From positions 334,582,793 through 334,646,792 of the forward strand of contig NC_081408.1 in the NCBI RefSeq assembly GCF_030272615.1: a stretch of DNA of 64,000 nucleotides, read 5' to 3'. The notes below the pieces were generated by a model. The model had not been told where the DNA came from, made no database searches, and saw only the letters and a program-made list of their open reading frames with translations. The translations under genes were made by a program, and so were the position numbers. This DNA comes from Cryptomeria japonica (Eukaryota > Streptophyta > Pinopsida > Cupressales > Cupressaceae). The stretch's first letter is position 1, and the number at the start of each line of letters is the position of its first letter. Below are positions 47,744-58,664 of this stretch, piece after piece.

Positions 47744-47932
47744 ACTTAGGAAAAAAAAATCAACTAAGTGTGCAACACAAAAATTGACTATCTCAACTAC
47801 TACTCCTCAATCTGACATTACATATAAAATTTTGACTCTTAAACTACTACTCCCCCTTTGACAACAATGCCAATTAAAGAAGTAAAATACATGAAGGATA
47901 TATGCATGTGATATCAAAACTTTCATCAAAGC

Positions 47933-47936
<4 letters not shown>

Positions 47937-47970
<34 letters not shown>
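47937..47970. repeat. (TA)n microsatellite in element 4
   Basis: About 34 bases of TA repeats, between the ORF2 end and the purine tracts. Confidence 0.95.
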
Positions 47971-47975
<5 letters not shown>

Positions 47976-48089
47976 ATAGTCATAGAGTCATAATACCTAT
48001 TAGAAATAATTTTTTGAGAATGCATCAACAAAATTGATCTTTAATTGCTTGAGTTATCATTAGTCTACATCTCGAATAGTGTTAAGGTT

Positions 48090-51000
48090 ATCTCAATATG
48101 TGTCTTTAACTAGGCTTGAAATCACTCCATAGCATCTATTGTGCTCATCTCTACAGTAGCCAAAATTGCTTTTGACTCTTTGTAAGCTCTTTGAAGAATT
48201 TCCACCTTTGGAATCAGTTTTGTCTAGAGTGCCTTCAAAGATTTGATCTGTTTAGCCTGCTCAAGGTCATACATCTCAAGTTTATGTTGTAACTCTTCAA
48301 CATATCTTCCAAAGAATAGTACTGAGTCAGTCAGTGGTTTAAATGTTTCACTTAACACTTCAAGATCTTTCTCAGTAGCTTCCTTGTTATTCTTCAAATT
48401 GGTACAAAATAAGGAAAACTTTTAAATAGTAGCCAAAATCTTACCTCCGGTGTCTAATTCAATTTTCAATAAATCTTTATTCACTATTAGAGCTACCTTG
48501 CCTTTGTCCATTTCAACCATTAATTTTTCTGACCTTTTCTTCTGATAATCTTTTTCAACAAATATGTATGCTACCTCTTCAAAGGTTTTAAGTTTATCAT
48601 TTGCATTGGTAACCAACTATCCAAGCTTATTAATTGGAGTAACAACACTTTCAGTTTTAGTCTCTGGTAGGAGACTAGACAGAATATCAACTGTTATCTT
48701 CAAGGTCTCTACCTCTCTCTATTGTTCCTTCATTCTTTTCTTTTGAGATCTAGATTGCATGACATTTTCAATCTTCATCACCTCTGTAGCACTCAGATTG
48801 TCCATGTCCATGGGTCCTTGGATGCTTAAATAATCATCATCTTTTTCATCAACAATTATCTTCTTTGAACTAGGAGATAGCATTTCCTTCTTCTCATCTG
48901 TTTTCTTGTCTCCCTCTATTTTCTCAAATTTTTCTCTCTGCCTTATCTACTTCTATCTTCTATCCTTTAGTAGTGTCCTTGGCAAGTGGTTGTTGAGTTT
49001 CCACACTTTTTTCATTCACCGGTGCTTCCTCTACCTTATTTTCATCGGTCTTATCCTTCTGCCTGTCATCAATAGCAACACTTACATTTACATCTGCATT
49101 TACAGTTATCGGTTTAGTTTGAGTAACGATAGACTATGCATTCACCAATTGCTCAATTGTGCTTATGTATTTTTCTCTCTCTTCTTCTTTGCTTTCAACT
49201 TATTCATTTTTCTCATTTTGTTCAAAAATTTGTACATCAACATCCAAAACATCTATATTATCAGCATTGTTAGCAATATTATCAATAGCATCAACATCAC
49301 TAGTATCATCATCTAGTATAACTATTAGTTCAGTATCAACAAGGTCATCATACATACACTTGTTATCAGGTTCAAAATATGTGATCTTAACACTTTTAGG
49401 AAGTTCTTATGAACTACCTACTTCAACTTCTTCTTCATCTTCTTCATCTGAAATGAGACCTAAAGCCTTCTTGATCAACATCTCAGTCTCCTTCTAGATT
49501 GATTCGGTCTCCACAATTAAAAACTTTGTTAGTCTCTTCTTGGATATGTATGATACCTTCACATTAACCTTTATCTGTTCAATTTCTTCTTCAATGGCTT
49601 CTAGTTGTAAGTGTTTAAGTGTATAATCAATAAATCATTTGTCTTGGCTAATCACAACCTGCCATCTTGTATTAGTAGGATTATACAAAGAATTTGGAAT
49701 CTATCCTTGTAGCTCAATAAGTGATTTGCTAATCTTGTTCATACTGAAGATGACTGCATCTTCAATTTCCCTTTGTTGACTTTTAGATAGATGAATAAAT
49801 AGTATATCCAAACCTTTATAGATTCCATAGTCCTTTATAAATCTGACCATTTTCTTAAAAGAATCTTCTAATGTCAAAATTTTCTTAGGTTCTTTTCCCT
49901 TACCAATTGTTTTTGGCTTCTTAGCACTTTCTCTGGGTTCTCTTTTGTCCTCTTCAGATTCAGTAGCCTCTTCATCATTTACTAGTTTGTGAGATTTCTC
50001 TTTCTTCCTCTTACTCGTTTGTATAGGTGCAACAAGTGTCTCAAAGATTTTCCCTTTCCTCTGGAATTGTAGCTGTGATGGTTTATCTCTCTGTGATTTG
50101 GCAAGTTTCTCCTTGGTTTCTTTTTCCTTTTTCATTTTTGTTGCTTTGGCTTTTGCTGCTCTTGTTTTACTAGTGGTAGTATCAGTTGGTGCATTTGAAG
50201 TACCACTTTGTTTTGCCTCATGCTTAGCTCTAGCTGCTGCTATTTTTTCCTTATTGAAGCCAACTTGTTCTGCAAATGATTCCACTTCTTTCTTGACTTT
50301 CTTAGCAATTACCAGTCACTGAAACTCATAATGTACTTGTAGTAATTTCTGCTAATAGGTTCCAAATCTCTTAGCGGTGGTATCGATCGGTTTTTCTAAC
50401 AAGTGTTCAGTATATGAAATAAGTAAGTCCTTATCAACTTCATATCCCATAGGTAGCACCCAGGTAGTCCTAGGGATGACTGCTTCCATTAAACATATAT
50501 TTGTGTCAACCATGAAATAGATTGAGTCCTCATACTGGTTTACAAGCTCTATCAATATACGTTCTCTAGCGTGTAGTTTCTTCTAAAGTTCTTTAAAATA
50601 TCCCCAAGAAATATTGTCAAACTTATCTTCGATCAACCTGATATTGTTCTTCATTTGTAATAGGGCAAGTGTACCAGTTATCCACTAAACATCTCCAATA
50701 CCAAGGAAAAATTTTTGGAAATAGAAGAACATACCCATAATCAGTTGTCCAAACTTGAATTTTTGCTTCTTGTCCTTCTTCACGGCTTCAATATTTTCCA
50801 TTAATTGACTCCTTAATGCTTCTGCCAATTCATAATCCACATTCTCTTTGACCATCAGTAAGCAGTATGAATAGTTGCTATAGGTATGTCATTCATTCTA
50901 CTTGATTAATAGATTTTGTACACGATCACCATAGAAGCAAATTTGACAACAGGATCATTAATGTTATTAATAGTCATGGCTCTTCCATCCCATCTAGATC

Positions 51001-51466
51001 ATGTTAGCTTCTCAACATCATTTTTAGGTATTGACCTCAGTAATGGTACTTCACTGGTTGAGCAGAGACCGGTTACTTCATGGATTGCTTCCTTTGTTAT
51101 CTTATGAGGTTCATCCAGCCACATGAATTGATCATGAATCTGGCTTAAAACAAATCTCACTAACTTATTATCAAATTCATCAATAAAGTTGACTGCATGG
51201 TGAAACCCTTTGTCGGTGACACTTTTGAATTGTTCTTTTAATCTACCCTATTCATTACACAGTAATCTATATTTCTCATGAATCATTGCAACTCCCATGT
51301 CTTCCAATTTATAGTGATAAAATGATGTAAAATCCTCTACATTTAGGAATCCATGTGGTACACTGGATAGGGCACCGACAGGGTCCATTTCCTCTTATTT
51401 AAATGGATGTCGCTTAAACTCTGGCCGTGGCCAGTCAGTCACATTGACAAGGTGAGGAGTATCCAT
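48090..51466 (-). pseudogene. Element 4 ORF2: large protein of unknown function
   Basis: About 1,120 codons from the ATG at 51466 (MDTPHLVNV, then WPRPEFK, matching CPRPVFK of element 1). Further matches to element 1: HDQFMWLDEPHKITKEAIHE against HGEFFWLDSICKITKEAV; VKKDKKQKFKFGQL against IKGDKKGTFCFGNL; CLMEAVIPRTTWVLPMGYEV against IWMEAVLPRIVWVTEMGYEA. A Lys/Ala/Glu-rich basic segment (about 50230-49890), an acidic stretch (about 49460-49230) and a coiled coil (about 48780-48120) follow. A 585-bp frame at 50285-49701 is intact. Stops and shifts occur elsewhere. Function unknown; no pol motif. Confidence 0.7.
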
Positions 51467-52039
51467 ATTGAAATATGCAAAATCTCTAAGCAAAGAGTAG
51501 GATTTCTTTGATAAATACCTTTTCTGCTTATGTACTTAGGGTTTCACTCCGACAAAACCTTCAATACTGATCACTGATTCAAAATGCACTCTTGATCCTT
51601 TAGATTGCTGCCAAATAGGTTGAATACTACTAGCACAAACTTTTCCCTGCTTTGCTCACTTGCCAAACATTCTCAAGATTGTAAAATAAATAAAATCTAA
51701 AATGTTCTATTTATTTGCTTTTTAACTACTACATTAAATGCTGTTACCGACAAAACCCTAAAAGGCCTTAAAACACTCTAAAGCATGTTACCGATTGCAA
51801 AAACTATATGATATTCACCAGTTATGATTCAAAAAGACTTATAAACATCAAAATGTATCAAAATATATAGATTTAACTTACAATACTTCATCTAGGGGTT
51901 ATTCTCAAGATTTGATAGTATGCACTTCCCAAATTGTGAAAACAACTTAGTTTTTCGATAAAGTATTCTCCACACTAGGTGAACAATTGAATTCTTTAGA
52001 TGATTTATCATCACTCTTCTTCTAGATTATATTCATCTT
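51467..52039 (-). other. ORF1-ORF2 spacer of element 4
   Basis: Non-coding, AT-rich; it corresponds in position to the spacer of elements 1 and 2. Confidence 0.5.
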
Positions 52040-53242
52040 AGCTCTTTTCCTTCAACATCCACTATCTTTTTCCCTTTTCATCCTATAGAATGATATACTG
52101 GTTGGTTCTATTGTGTTCTGCAAAACTTAGCAATGTGTCTCGGTTGATTACAACGATAACATGCCATTCCAAATTCTCTCCAAGGTCCTTCATTTCCTCT
52201 TCATGTCCTTCTTCTATAGTTCATTGCCACATGTCCAAAGTTGTTTCAAATTGAACAAATTACATTGACTCTCTTCTCCATCTCATAGGTACTAGACTGG
52301 TTAACATAGGGTCTTTTCCAATTTGTGTTCCTCCGATCATTGAAATTCCTTCTCCAATTACCAACAAATCTTGGATTCATATGAGGTATTGGATTCTTAG
52401 CTCCATACCTATATTCAATAGATCTATGCTCATATATGTTGCACGTATAACAGTAACCTTAAAATTTTCTAGGCAAATACCTAGCATTAGGTCTATAACC
52501 AGTATTAATATCGGATCTGCTTCTACAAACATTTGCAAGTGTGTCCTAGTTTATGACAGTTAAAACAAACAAGTTTGTAAGTTTTCTGACCAGTAGGTTT
52601 CTGAACATTAGGAGCATTTTTACCCTCATGCATGTTTCTCTTTGTGCTGAAAGGTTAACCTTTCAAAAATGTAGAGTATCCCAATACAGTTGTATCACCT
52701 TGCATCTTTTGAGATTGGATTTGTTCATCAAGTGTAGAGGAACTCTTGTTGAACTTATCAAGCTTCTCATTGGCTTCAGCAAGTTCCTTTGTAAGATCTT
52801 GATTTCTTTTCATGAGGGTCTCTCTAAGAGACATTGTCATTTCAAGATCTGATTGTATTCCTTCTTTTTCTTCTTTCTCCTCATGCCAATGTTCATAAAA
52901 AGTTGCATTCTCCTACTTAATCTTAATTATTTCATGTTGTTTATCTTAGATTTGATCCTCATCCTTCCTTCTATCTTCAAGTTCCTCACTCATCCATATC
53001 GTAAGTGATTCCAACTCTCTTCTCAAGTAAGCCTTCTTGCCATTTAGCTTCTCCATTTCTTCAACCAGTGCATCAATGTTCACCTCATCTAAATAACTAC
53101 TAGCAGATATCTCCAACAATTGTTCGATTAGTTCTTTCCTTTTAGCTAGTGATGGCTTGTATTTGCTTCTTAGGGTTTCATGATCTCCTTTGGTTTTAGC
53201 AAGTTCCCTAGCCATTTCTCTATAACTCATTGCTTCCCCCAT
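52040..53242 (-). pseudogene. Element 4 ORF1: coiled-coil, zinc-knuckle Gag-like protein
   Basis: Starts at 53242 (MGEAMSYREM), 54 bases inside the primer site. A Lys/Glu-rich coiled coil (to about 52700) is followed by zinc knuckles CFNCHKLGHTCKCL (about 52560-52520), a degenerate FGHVAMNY knuckle and CYRCNQPRHIAKFC (about 52160-52120). Same architecture as ORF1 of elements 1 and 2. Several stops and frameshifts. Binding of element RNA is inferred from the knuckles. Confidence 0.7.
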
Positions 53243-53295
53243 ATTTTCCTTTGGATTAGAGATCCAGTCCAGGTACTTAAGCCTTAAGGAAGTTA

Positions 53296-53309
53296 GGCTC
53301 TGATACCAA
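53296..53309 (-). other. Primer-binding site of element 4
   Basis: On the element strand ttggtatcagagcc, a perfect match to the plant initiator-tRNA-Met site, directly beside the 5' LTR. Confidence 0.95.
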
Positions 53310-53310
53310 T

Positions 53311-54019
53311 TGATGAACTTATAAGGAATTGAAAGGGGGGGCATGAATCAGTGCAAGTAAAAACATTAAAAATCTGATTATCAATTTCACCAACTTAAAA
53401 TTCAATAGGCATATAAGAAATAACACCAAATATGCAATCACCACATAAAGCATAAACCACATGACATAAGAGTTTATACATGGAAACCCAAATAAGAAAA
53501 ACCATGGTGGGTAAGTACCCACAAGATCCACTATCTGCAATATAGAGATCTGACTGGTTAAGGTCTACAACACCCAGTTAGGGGCATGCCTTGTTAGGTG
53601 TGTCTAAGTCTAGTTAAGAGCTATACAATAAAGCCTATGAGGACTAGCCCTGTTAGGAGCTACCCAAGTTACTCATATTTTCAAACATAAGTTAATGTGT
53701 CACTTGGTTAGAGGATTTAATGATCCGACCTATTAGGAACCAACTACACCTTGTTAGGAGTGACCCAGTGAGAGAATTTTCTTGCCAGAACTATTAGGGA
53801 GACAAAAAGTTTAAGTGATATCAGTATAACACCATCAATGTATGAAAAGATCTTCTTTAGAACATTACAATATCACATAGACTTCATCTTATAAATCCTC
53901 TGATCACCGCAATATCAGAAAAACAAAATTCACTAATGATTTCTCACATATTCAAGCTCACACTCATAACTAACTTCATACCTCATCACATATTTTCAAA
54001 TCATCATTAGGTTCACTAG
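53311..54019 (-). repeat. Partial 5' LTR of element 4
   Basis: About 709 bp matching the inner part of 46497-47716. The match ends at 54019, where element 5 begins. Confidence 0.85.
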
Positions 54020-54818
54020 TGTTGTTCTCAAAATCTGATTCCCTTCAATGCCCTTAGAATAATATGATCTACAATGGGTGCCGAGAAGACGTCAAGGATA
54101 CGGAGATTCCAGAGACAACATATGACAAGGTTTGGTTAGACCTTCTACACTTTGGGCTTTTCTTAGAGCCCAGGTGGGTATACCTTTTGTGAATTAACTT
54201 CACATTTTTAAACAACAAATCCACAGCAAACCAGTCCAGAAAACCAGTGGATTTATTCACCTTGAAAGCAACTGAAAACAAAGAATGAAACAATACTTAA
54301 CTTCAGCATATTTGATCAACAAAGCATGCAATAAACAGCTTCGATTAATACCAGTGCTTTATCCAAGGTTACAGAGTCACCTAAACTCAAATAAAACTTC
54401 TGAAACAAAATATCTTTATGCTTCCCATCAGCTTGGTTTTCACTAATCCTTGCAAATGCCTAACACCTACGAGAATTCAATCACTTCAAACTAAACTATG
54501 GTCCTCAAAATTCAAAGTTTCTCCCAAAGAATTTACTGGTAAGAGTGATCATGCATATTTAATTTCCCTCCTAAAGAGAAAAGCTAAAAAACACTCATAC
54601 TGAGATTGCCCTACAATTTCAATCAAACAGAAAAATCCTGGATTGTTCAGAATGAAAACAGTAAATAAACTTGTGGACAAAATTGAAGACGACACAGAGT
54701 TTTACTCAAAACTGATGGCCTGTATATTGACATTCATTTGAAGAAATTTTACAAAAATTCTGATTCTCCATTAAACTTTGGAAAAGCTCAGATAATATTT
54801 CTGCAGAGTTTTCTTACA
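54020..54818 (-). repeat. Putative 3' LTR of element 5
   Basis: Plus-strand ends tgttgttctc...ttcttaca, next to the element 4 LTR on one side and a purine tract on the other. With no second copy in the window the ends are inferred. Confidence 0.5.
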
Positions 54819-56016
54819 AAATTTTGTGATGCTTTTCCCCCTAGTCCTGGTATCCATTTATAACAACATGGATACACAAAGCTTCGGACTTCTCGAGGAG
54901 AGTTTGTTACAATTATTTCCAAAATTGATGTGGTTACAATTTTTGCGTAAAGTAGTTATGTGCTCTTTTCAGCTTCCGCAGTCTCTTCAACAGGTTGTTC
55001 GGTTGCAACCTCTTCTGGCTCTTCAGGGGCACTCTCCAACTGCTCCGGATCATGGGTGGAATATTTAACTCCCCACTCATTATATGTCTCTTCTGTCGGC
55101 CATGAAAAACTAATCACATCATTTTTAACTTTAGTCAACCTTTTCCAAGAATTTCTCAGTTTGTTGACTTCTGAGTTAAGAAAACTATAATGTGATTTAA
55201 TTCTTTCTATTTCCTCTATAGTTATAACAAAGAAAGAGGTATCATCCAAATCAATGATTCCCTTGACCCTTGCTGACAACTTGGCTTCTATCTCATTGAG
55301 ACATGTTTGCTTATCTTTAAGTTGATCTGGATTAGCAAAAATTCCTAGGAGCAACTCAAAAACCTGATCAGTGTATTCCTTCTTACATAAATTGATCTTC
55401 CTATCCACATTGTCTACATCTGCAGCCAATTGCATTAAAACTTTAGCAACATCAGAGGTAGATTTTATAATGGGATTGGCCCTTGCTTCATCACAGGAAA
55501 CACACATGAACTCTAAATCTTGCTCCCTAGGCCTCCATCAGTCAAAAATGGGTGTCAAAATGGCCTTATCTCTCCTTAATTCATTCCATATCTCCATGAT
55601 CTTTCCCACACTATTGTGAAGCAGTGAGGCATTTATAGTGTCTGCAAAACTGGAGATTGTGGCTTTTATTTTCTCCTCATACTTCCCCGCATAAAAGGCC
55701 TGAGTTTGCTTTAGGTTCTCCAATTCTTGGGGACTTATCTCAATCATTTGAGAGCTGGAAGGTGCAGGAGATGGTGGGAGCTCAATAATGGGGCTAGTAG
55801 GTGGAGGTCTTGCAGGAGAAGAGGCGATCATCAATGTTGAAAACCCACCTTGTTGGCGTTGTCCTACCAGCTGGCTCTGCAATTTGGCAATGATGCTATC
55901 TTTGCCTCTTTTCTCCTCCTTAGCACTGTCATAGGCCTTCAAAATTGTTTCCAATTTAATCTGGAGGGCCTCCTTTTCTTTGGCTTCCTTTTCAGCCACT
56001 GCAACACTGAATTTGG

Positions 56017-56911
56017 TGTTGGGAAAAATGGTGTCTCAACCTTGCATTTATGTGAGGTTACTATTTATAGTAAGTTTTCATTTGAGCACAAAATGGTGCG
56101 AAACTCTCCCTAAAGCTTCTAGTTGGTTAGATAAGCATTCCAGTAAAGTTGCGTCGCAAGGTCACAGCTAGTTTTGAAGATATTAAAGTTTTCGTCTTGG
56201 AGGGGTGCGATAAAATGTTTAAACTTAATTTTGGGGGCTTTAGAGGCTCCGAAACGCCCTGAAAAGTGGCCATAACCAATGCAGCTGGTTACAAGGTGAT
56301 AGAGCACTTCGCGAGCTTTTCGACGCTTCAAACGGTTCATTAATCGGACACCCGGTTCTCAAGTTATGGCCTCCGAAAGTTTGTACTCCTGAAATAGGAA
56401 AAAATAATTTGTATCGGATACATAAATGAGCTGTAAAAGGGAGCAACACGTGTTGATGTGTGCTTTAACATGTCATAGGGCATCTAGAAGGGAGATAAGG
56501 TCGGCTACACCTTATTGGGTGGTTTTAGCCCATGGTTTTGTAATACCGTTTGACGGTTTCTTGTATTGTATCTCCTATTTATGAGGTGTGTGAGATAGAG
56601 GTTGTGTGTAAGAGTCTCATGGCTATTGAGTTGCCTCTGAATCTCTGATTAATGGTATTCTTGCGAAGAGCTTGCTCTGCAAGTATGTTGTAATCTATTT
56701 TTGATTACTGAATAAAATATTGAGCTGCTTTTGGAGTGTGGGGTTTTTCTCCCGAAAGGGTTTTCCCCACGTAAATCACTGTGTTGTGGTATGAATGCTA
56801 TTATATCTATTTCTATTTTCTGTAACTGTTGTAACGATCTGAAAAATTTTTGCATTACCCTCCTCTCAAGGTTAGTGTAGGAAGTTGTTTCCGCTACTTA
56901 ACTTCCTTACA
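56017..56911 (+). repeat. 5' LTR of copia element
   Basis: 895 bp, the same length as the 3' LTR. Confidence 0.97.
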
Positions 56912-56913
56912 AG

Positions 56914-56926
56914 TGGTATCAGAGCC
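56914..56926 (+). other. Primer-binding site of copia element
   Basis: tggtatcagagcc two bases after the LTR; perfect plant tRNA-Met type. Confidence 0.95.
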
Positions 56927-57035
56927 TAATCACCTTTGGTTTCAATTGTGGGCAGTTGGGTTTTTTGAACTAATCCAGTTTTGAGTGGGAGCTTGTGCAG
57001 AAGACACTTTTTGATCTTGTTGCAGGAATATTCAG

Positions 57036-58664
57036 ATGGCGAGTTCGTCAAGGAGAATAGAGGTAGAGAAATTTAATGGAAGTAATTTTGAGATGTGGAA
57101 GTTGAAGATGGAAGATCTGCTAATAGATCGAGATCTTTGGGATGCTGTTGATGCGAATGTCCAAAGGCCCTCAGATCCTACTGCGGCAGCTCAGTATGAT
57201 GTTATGGACCGAAAAGCCAAGGGTCTAATCAGACTGTGTCTGGCAGACTCTGTTCTAATCAATGTCCATGAAGAGAACTCTACAAAGAAGCTATGGACTA
57301 AGCTTGGTGAGATGTATCAAGTGAAATCTTTATTAAATCAAATTTTCTTAAGAAAGAAATTGTATTCCTTGAAGATGGAAGAGGGTGGACGAATTGCGGA
57401 CCACCTGGAAGCATTCAATATGTTGGTGGCTCAATTAGTATCCGTCGGTGTTAAGATGGACGAGGAGGAGAAATGTCAGATCTTGCTTTGTTCTTTGCCT
57501 AATTCGTGGGATTCTCTTGTTATGGCTATCGGTAGTACTTCTGTTGTTTTGAAATCTGAAGACGTGGTGGGTGCCCTACTTGGTGAAGAGATGCGAAGGA
57601 AGGTATCCATCAGTTCAAAGGAAGCCCTAACCGTTCATGGAAGACCTAAAGAGAAAGGCAAGAAGAATGAGAAGCGCGACAAGTCCAAATCCAAAGGGAG
57701 ATCAAAATCTCCTGGAAAGTCCAAAGTCATTTGCTGGAACTGCGGTAAATCGGGTCACATCCGTAAGGACTGCAAAGAAGAAAAGAAGAAGAAGAAAAAG
57801 AAAAAGTTTGATTCTGATTCTGAGTCCGACAAGGAAGATGGCGATGCATTTATTATGGCTTTGACGACTCATGCAGGTAATGATGCCTGGCTAATTGACT
57901 CAGGTGCATCTTTTCATATGACTTCCAATAGACATTGGTTTTCTGAATATGAAGGATTTAATGGAGGTAAGGTGTACTTGGGTGATGATTCACATCTAGA
58001 CATTGTTGGTCGAGGTAAAGTTAGAATCAGGTTTTCTGATGGTAGAATAAAAAGGATTAATGGTGTGCTGCATATCCCTGGATTAAAACGAAACCTATTA
58101 TCTGTGAGCAAACTGATAGATGCGGGTGTGCAGGTAGTCTTTTCTGAAGCAGGATGTAAGATGATTAAGGGTGCTATGGTAGTTGCTAGAGGTGTCAGGT
58201 TTGGCACTTTGTATAAGCTTGAAGCATACACTGTTGAGTGTAATAGCACTTCTGTAAAAAGTAAATCTGTGGATATTTCATTGGAAGATTTGAAGGTTTC
58301 ACTTTCAGCAGATGGAAATAGTTTTTGGGTACCTAAGGGTGCTCTTTTGTCTGAAGCAAAGTTACCTGCAGAGAAGACTATGTTATGGCACCAGAGACTT
58401 GGCCACATTGGAGAAAAGGGTCTAAGGACCTTGAAAAATAAAAACCTTGTTGAAGGTTTGAATGACTGTAATCTTGACTTTGATTTCTGTGAGCATTGCA
58501 TTTATGGAAAACAAAACCGCGTTCAGTTTTACTCTAGTTCTCATAAAACTTGTGGTGTTTTGGATCTTATCCATTCTGATGTGTTTGGTCCAATAGATGT
58601 CTCTTCGATTGGAAAATCCACATATTATGTTTCATTTATTGATGATTTTAGTAGAAGGACATGA
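57036..58664 (+). pseudogene. Copia gag, protease and N-terminal integrase
   Basis: 542 codons from ATG 57036. Residues about 1-200 are a copia Gag (MASSSRRIEVEKFNGSNFEM, LRKKLYSLKMEEGGRIADHL). The zinc knuckle CWNCGKSGHIRKDC is at 57732-57773, followed by a Lys run and an acidic patch. The protease active site DSGASFHMTS starts at 57898. A pre-integrase zinc domain has WHQRLGHIGEKG and CEHCIYGKQ, and the integrase core begins at LIHSDVFGP. A TGA at 58662 replaces a codon in the conserved DDFSRRT-VYFLKSKS block, where Trp (TGG) is usual, and splits the polyprotein. Gag forms the particle; protease and integrase mature and insert it. Confidence 0.93.

Larger units (their letters stand above)
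46497..54019 (-). mobile_element. LTR element 4 (minus strand), divergent relative of elements 1 and 2
   Basis: The 3' LTR is 46497-47716. The 5' LTR starts at 53311 and is cut at 54019 by element 5. A perfect tRNA-Met primer site, ORF1 and ORF2 lie between them. The left flank is gtaca (46492-46496); the matching copy is not visible because the far end is beyond element 5. No polymerase or integrase coding is seen. ORF2 aligns with elements 1 and 2 only in its main blocks, so this is a separate subfamily. Confidence 0.85.

Noticed and set aside
48906-49497. Plus-strand hydrophobic and Ser-rich open frames that look like membrane proteins
   Set aside because: They are antisense to the acidic and Lys-rich parts of element 4 ORF2.
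57914-58501. 195-codon minus-strand open frame
   Set aside because: Antisense to the well-supported copia gag-protease-integrase coding region, with no domain of its own.
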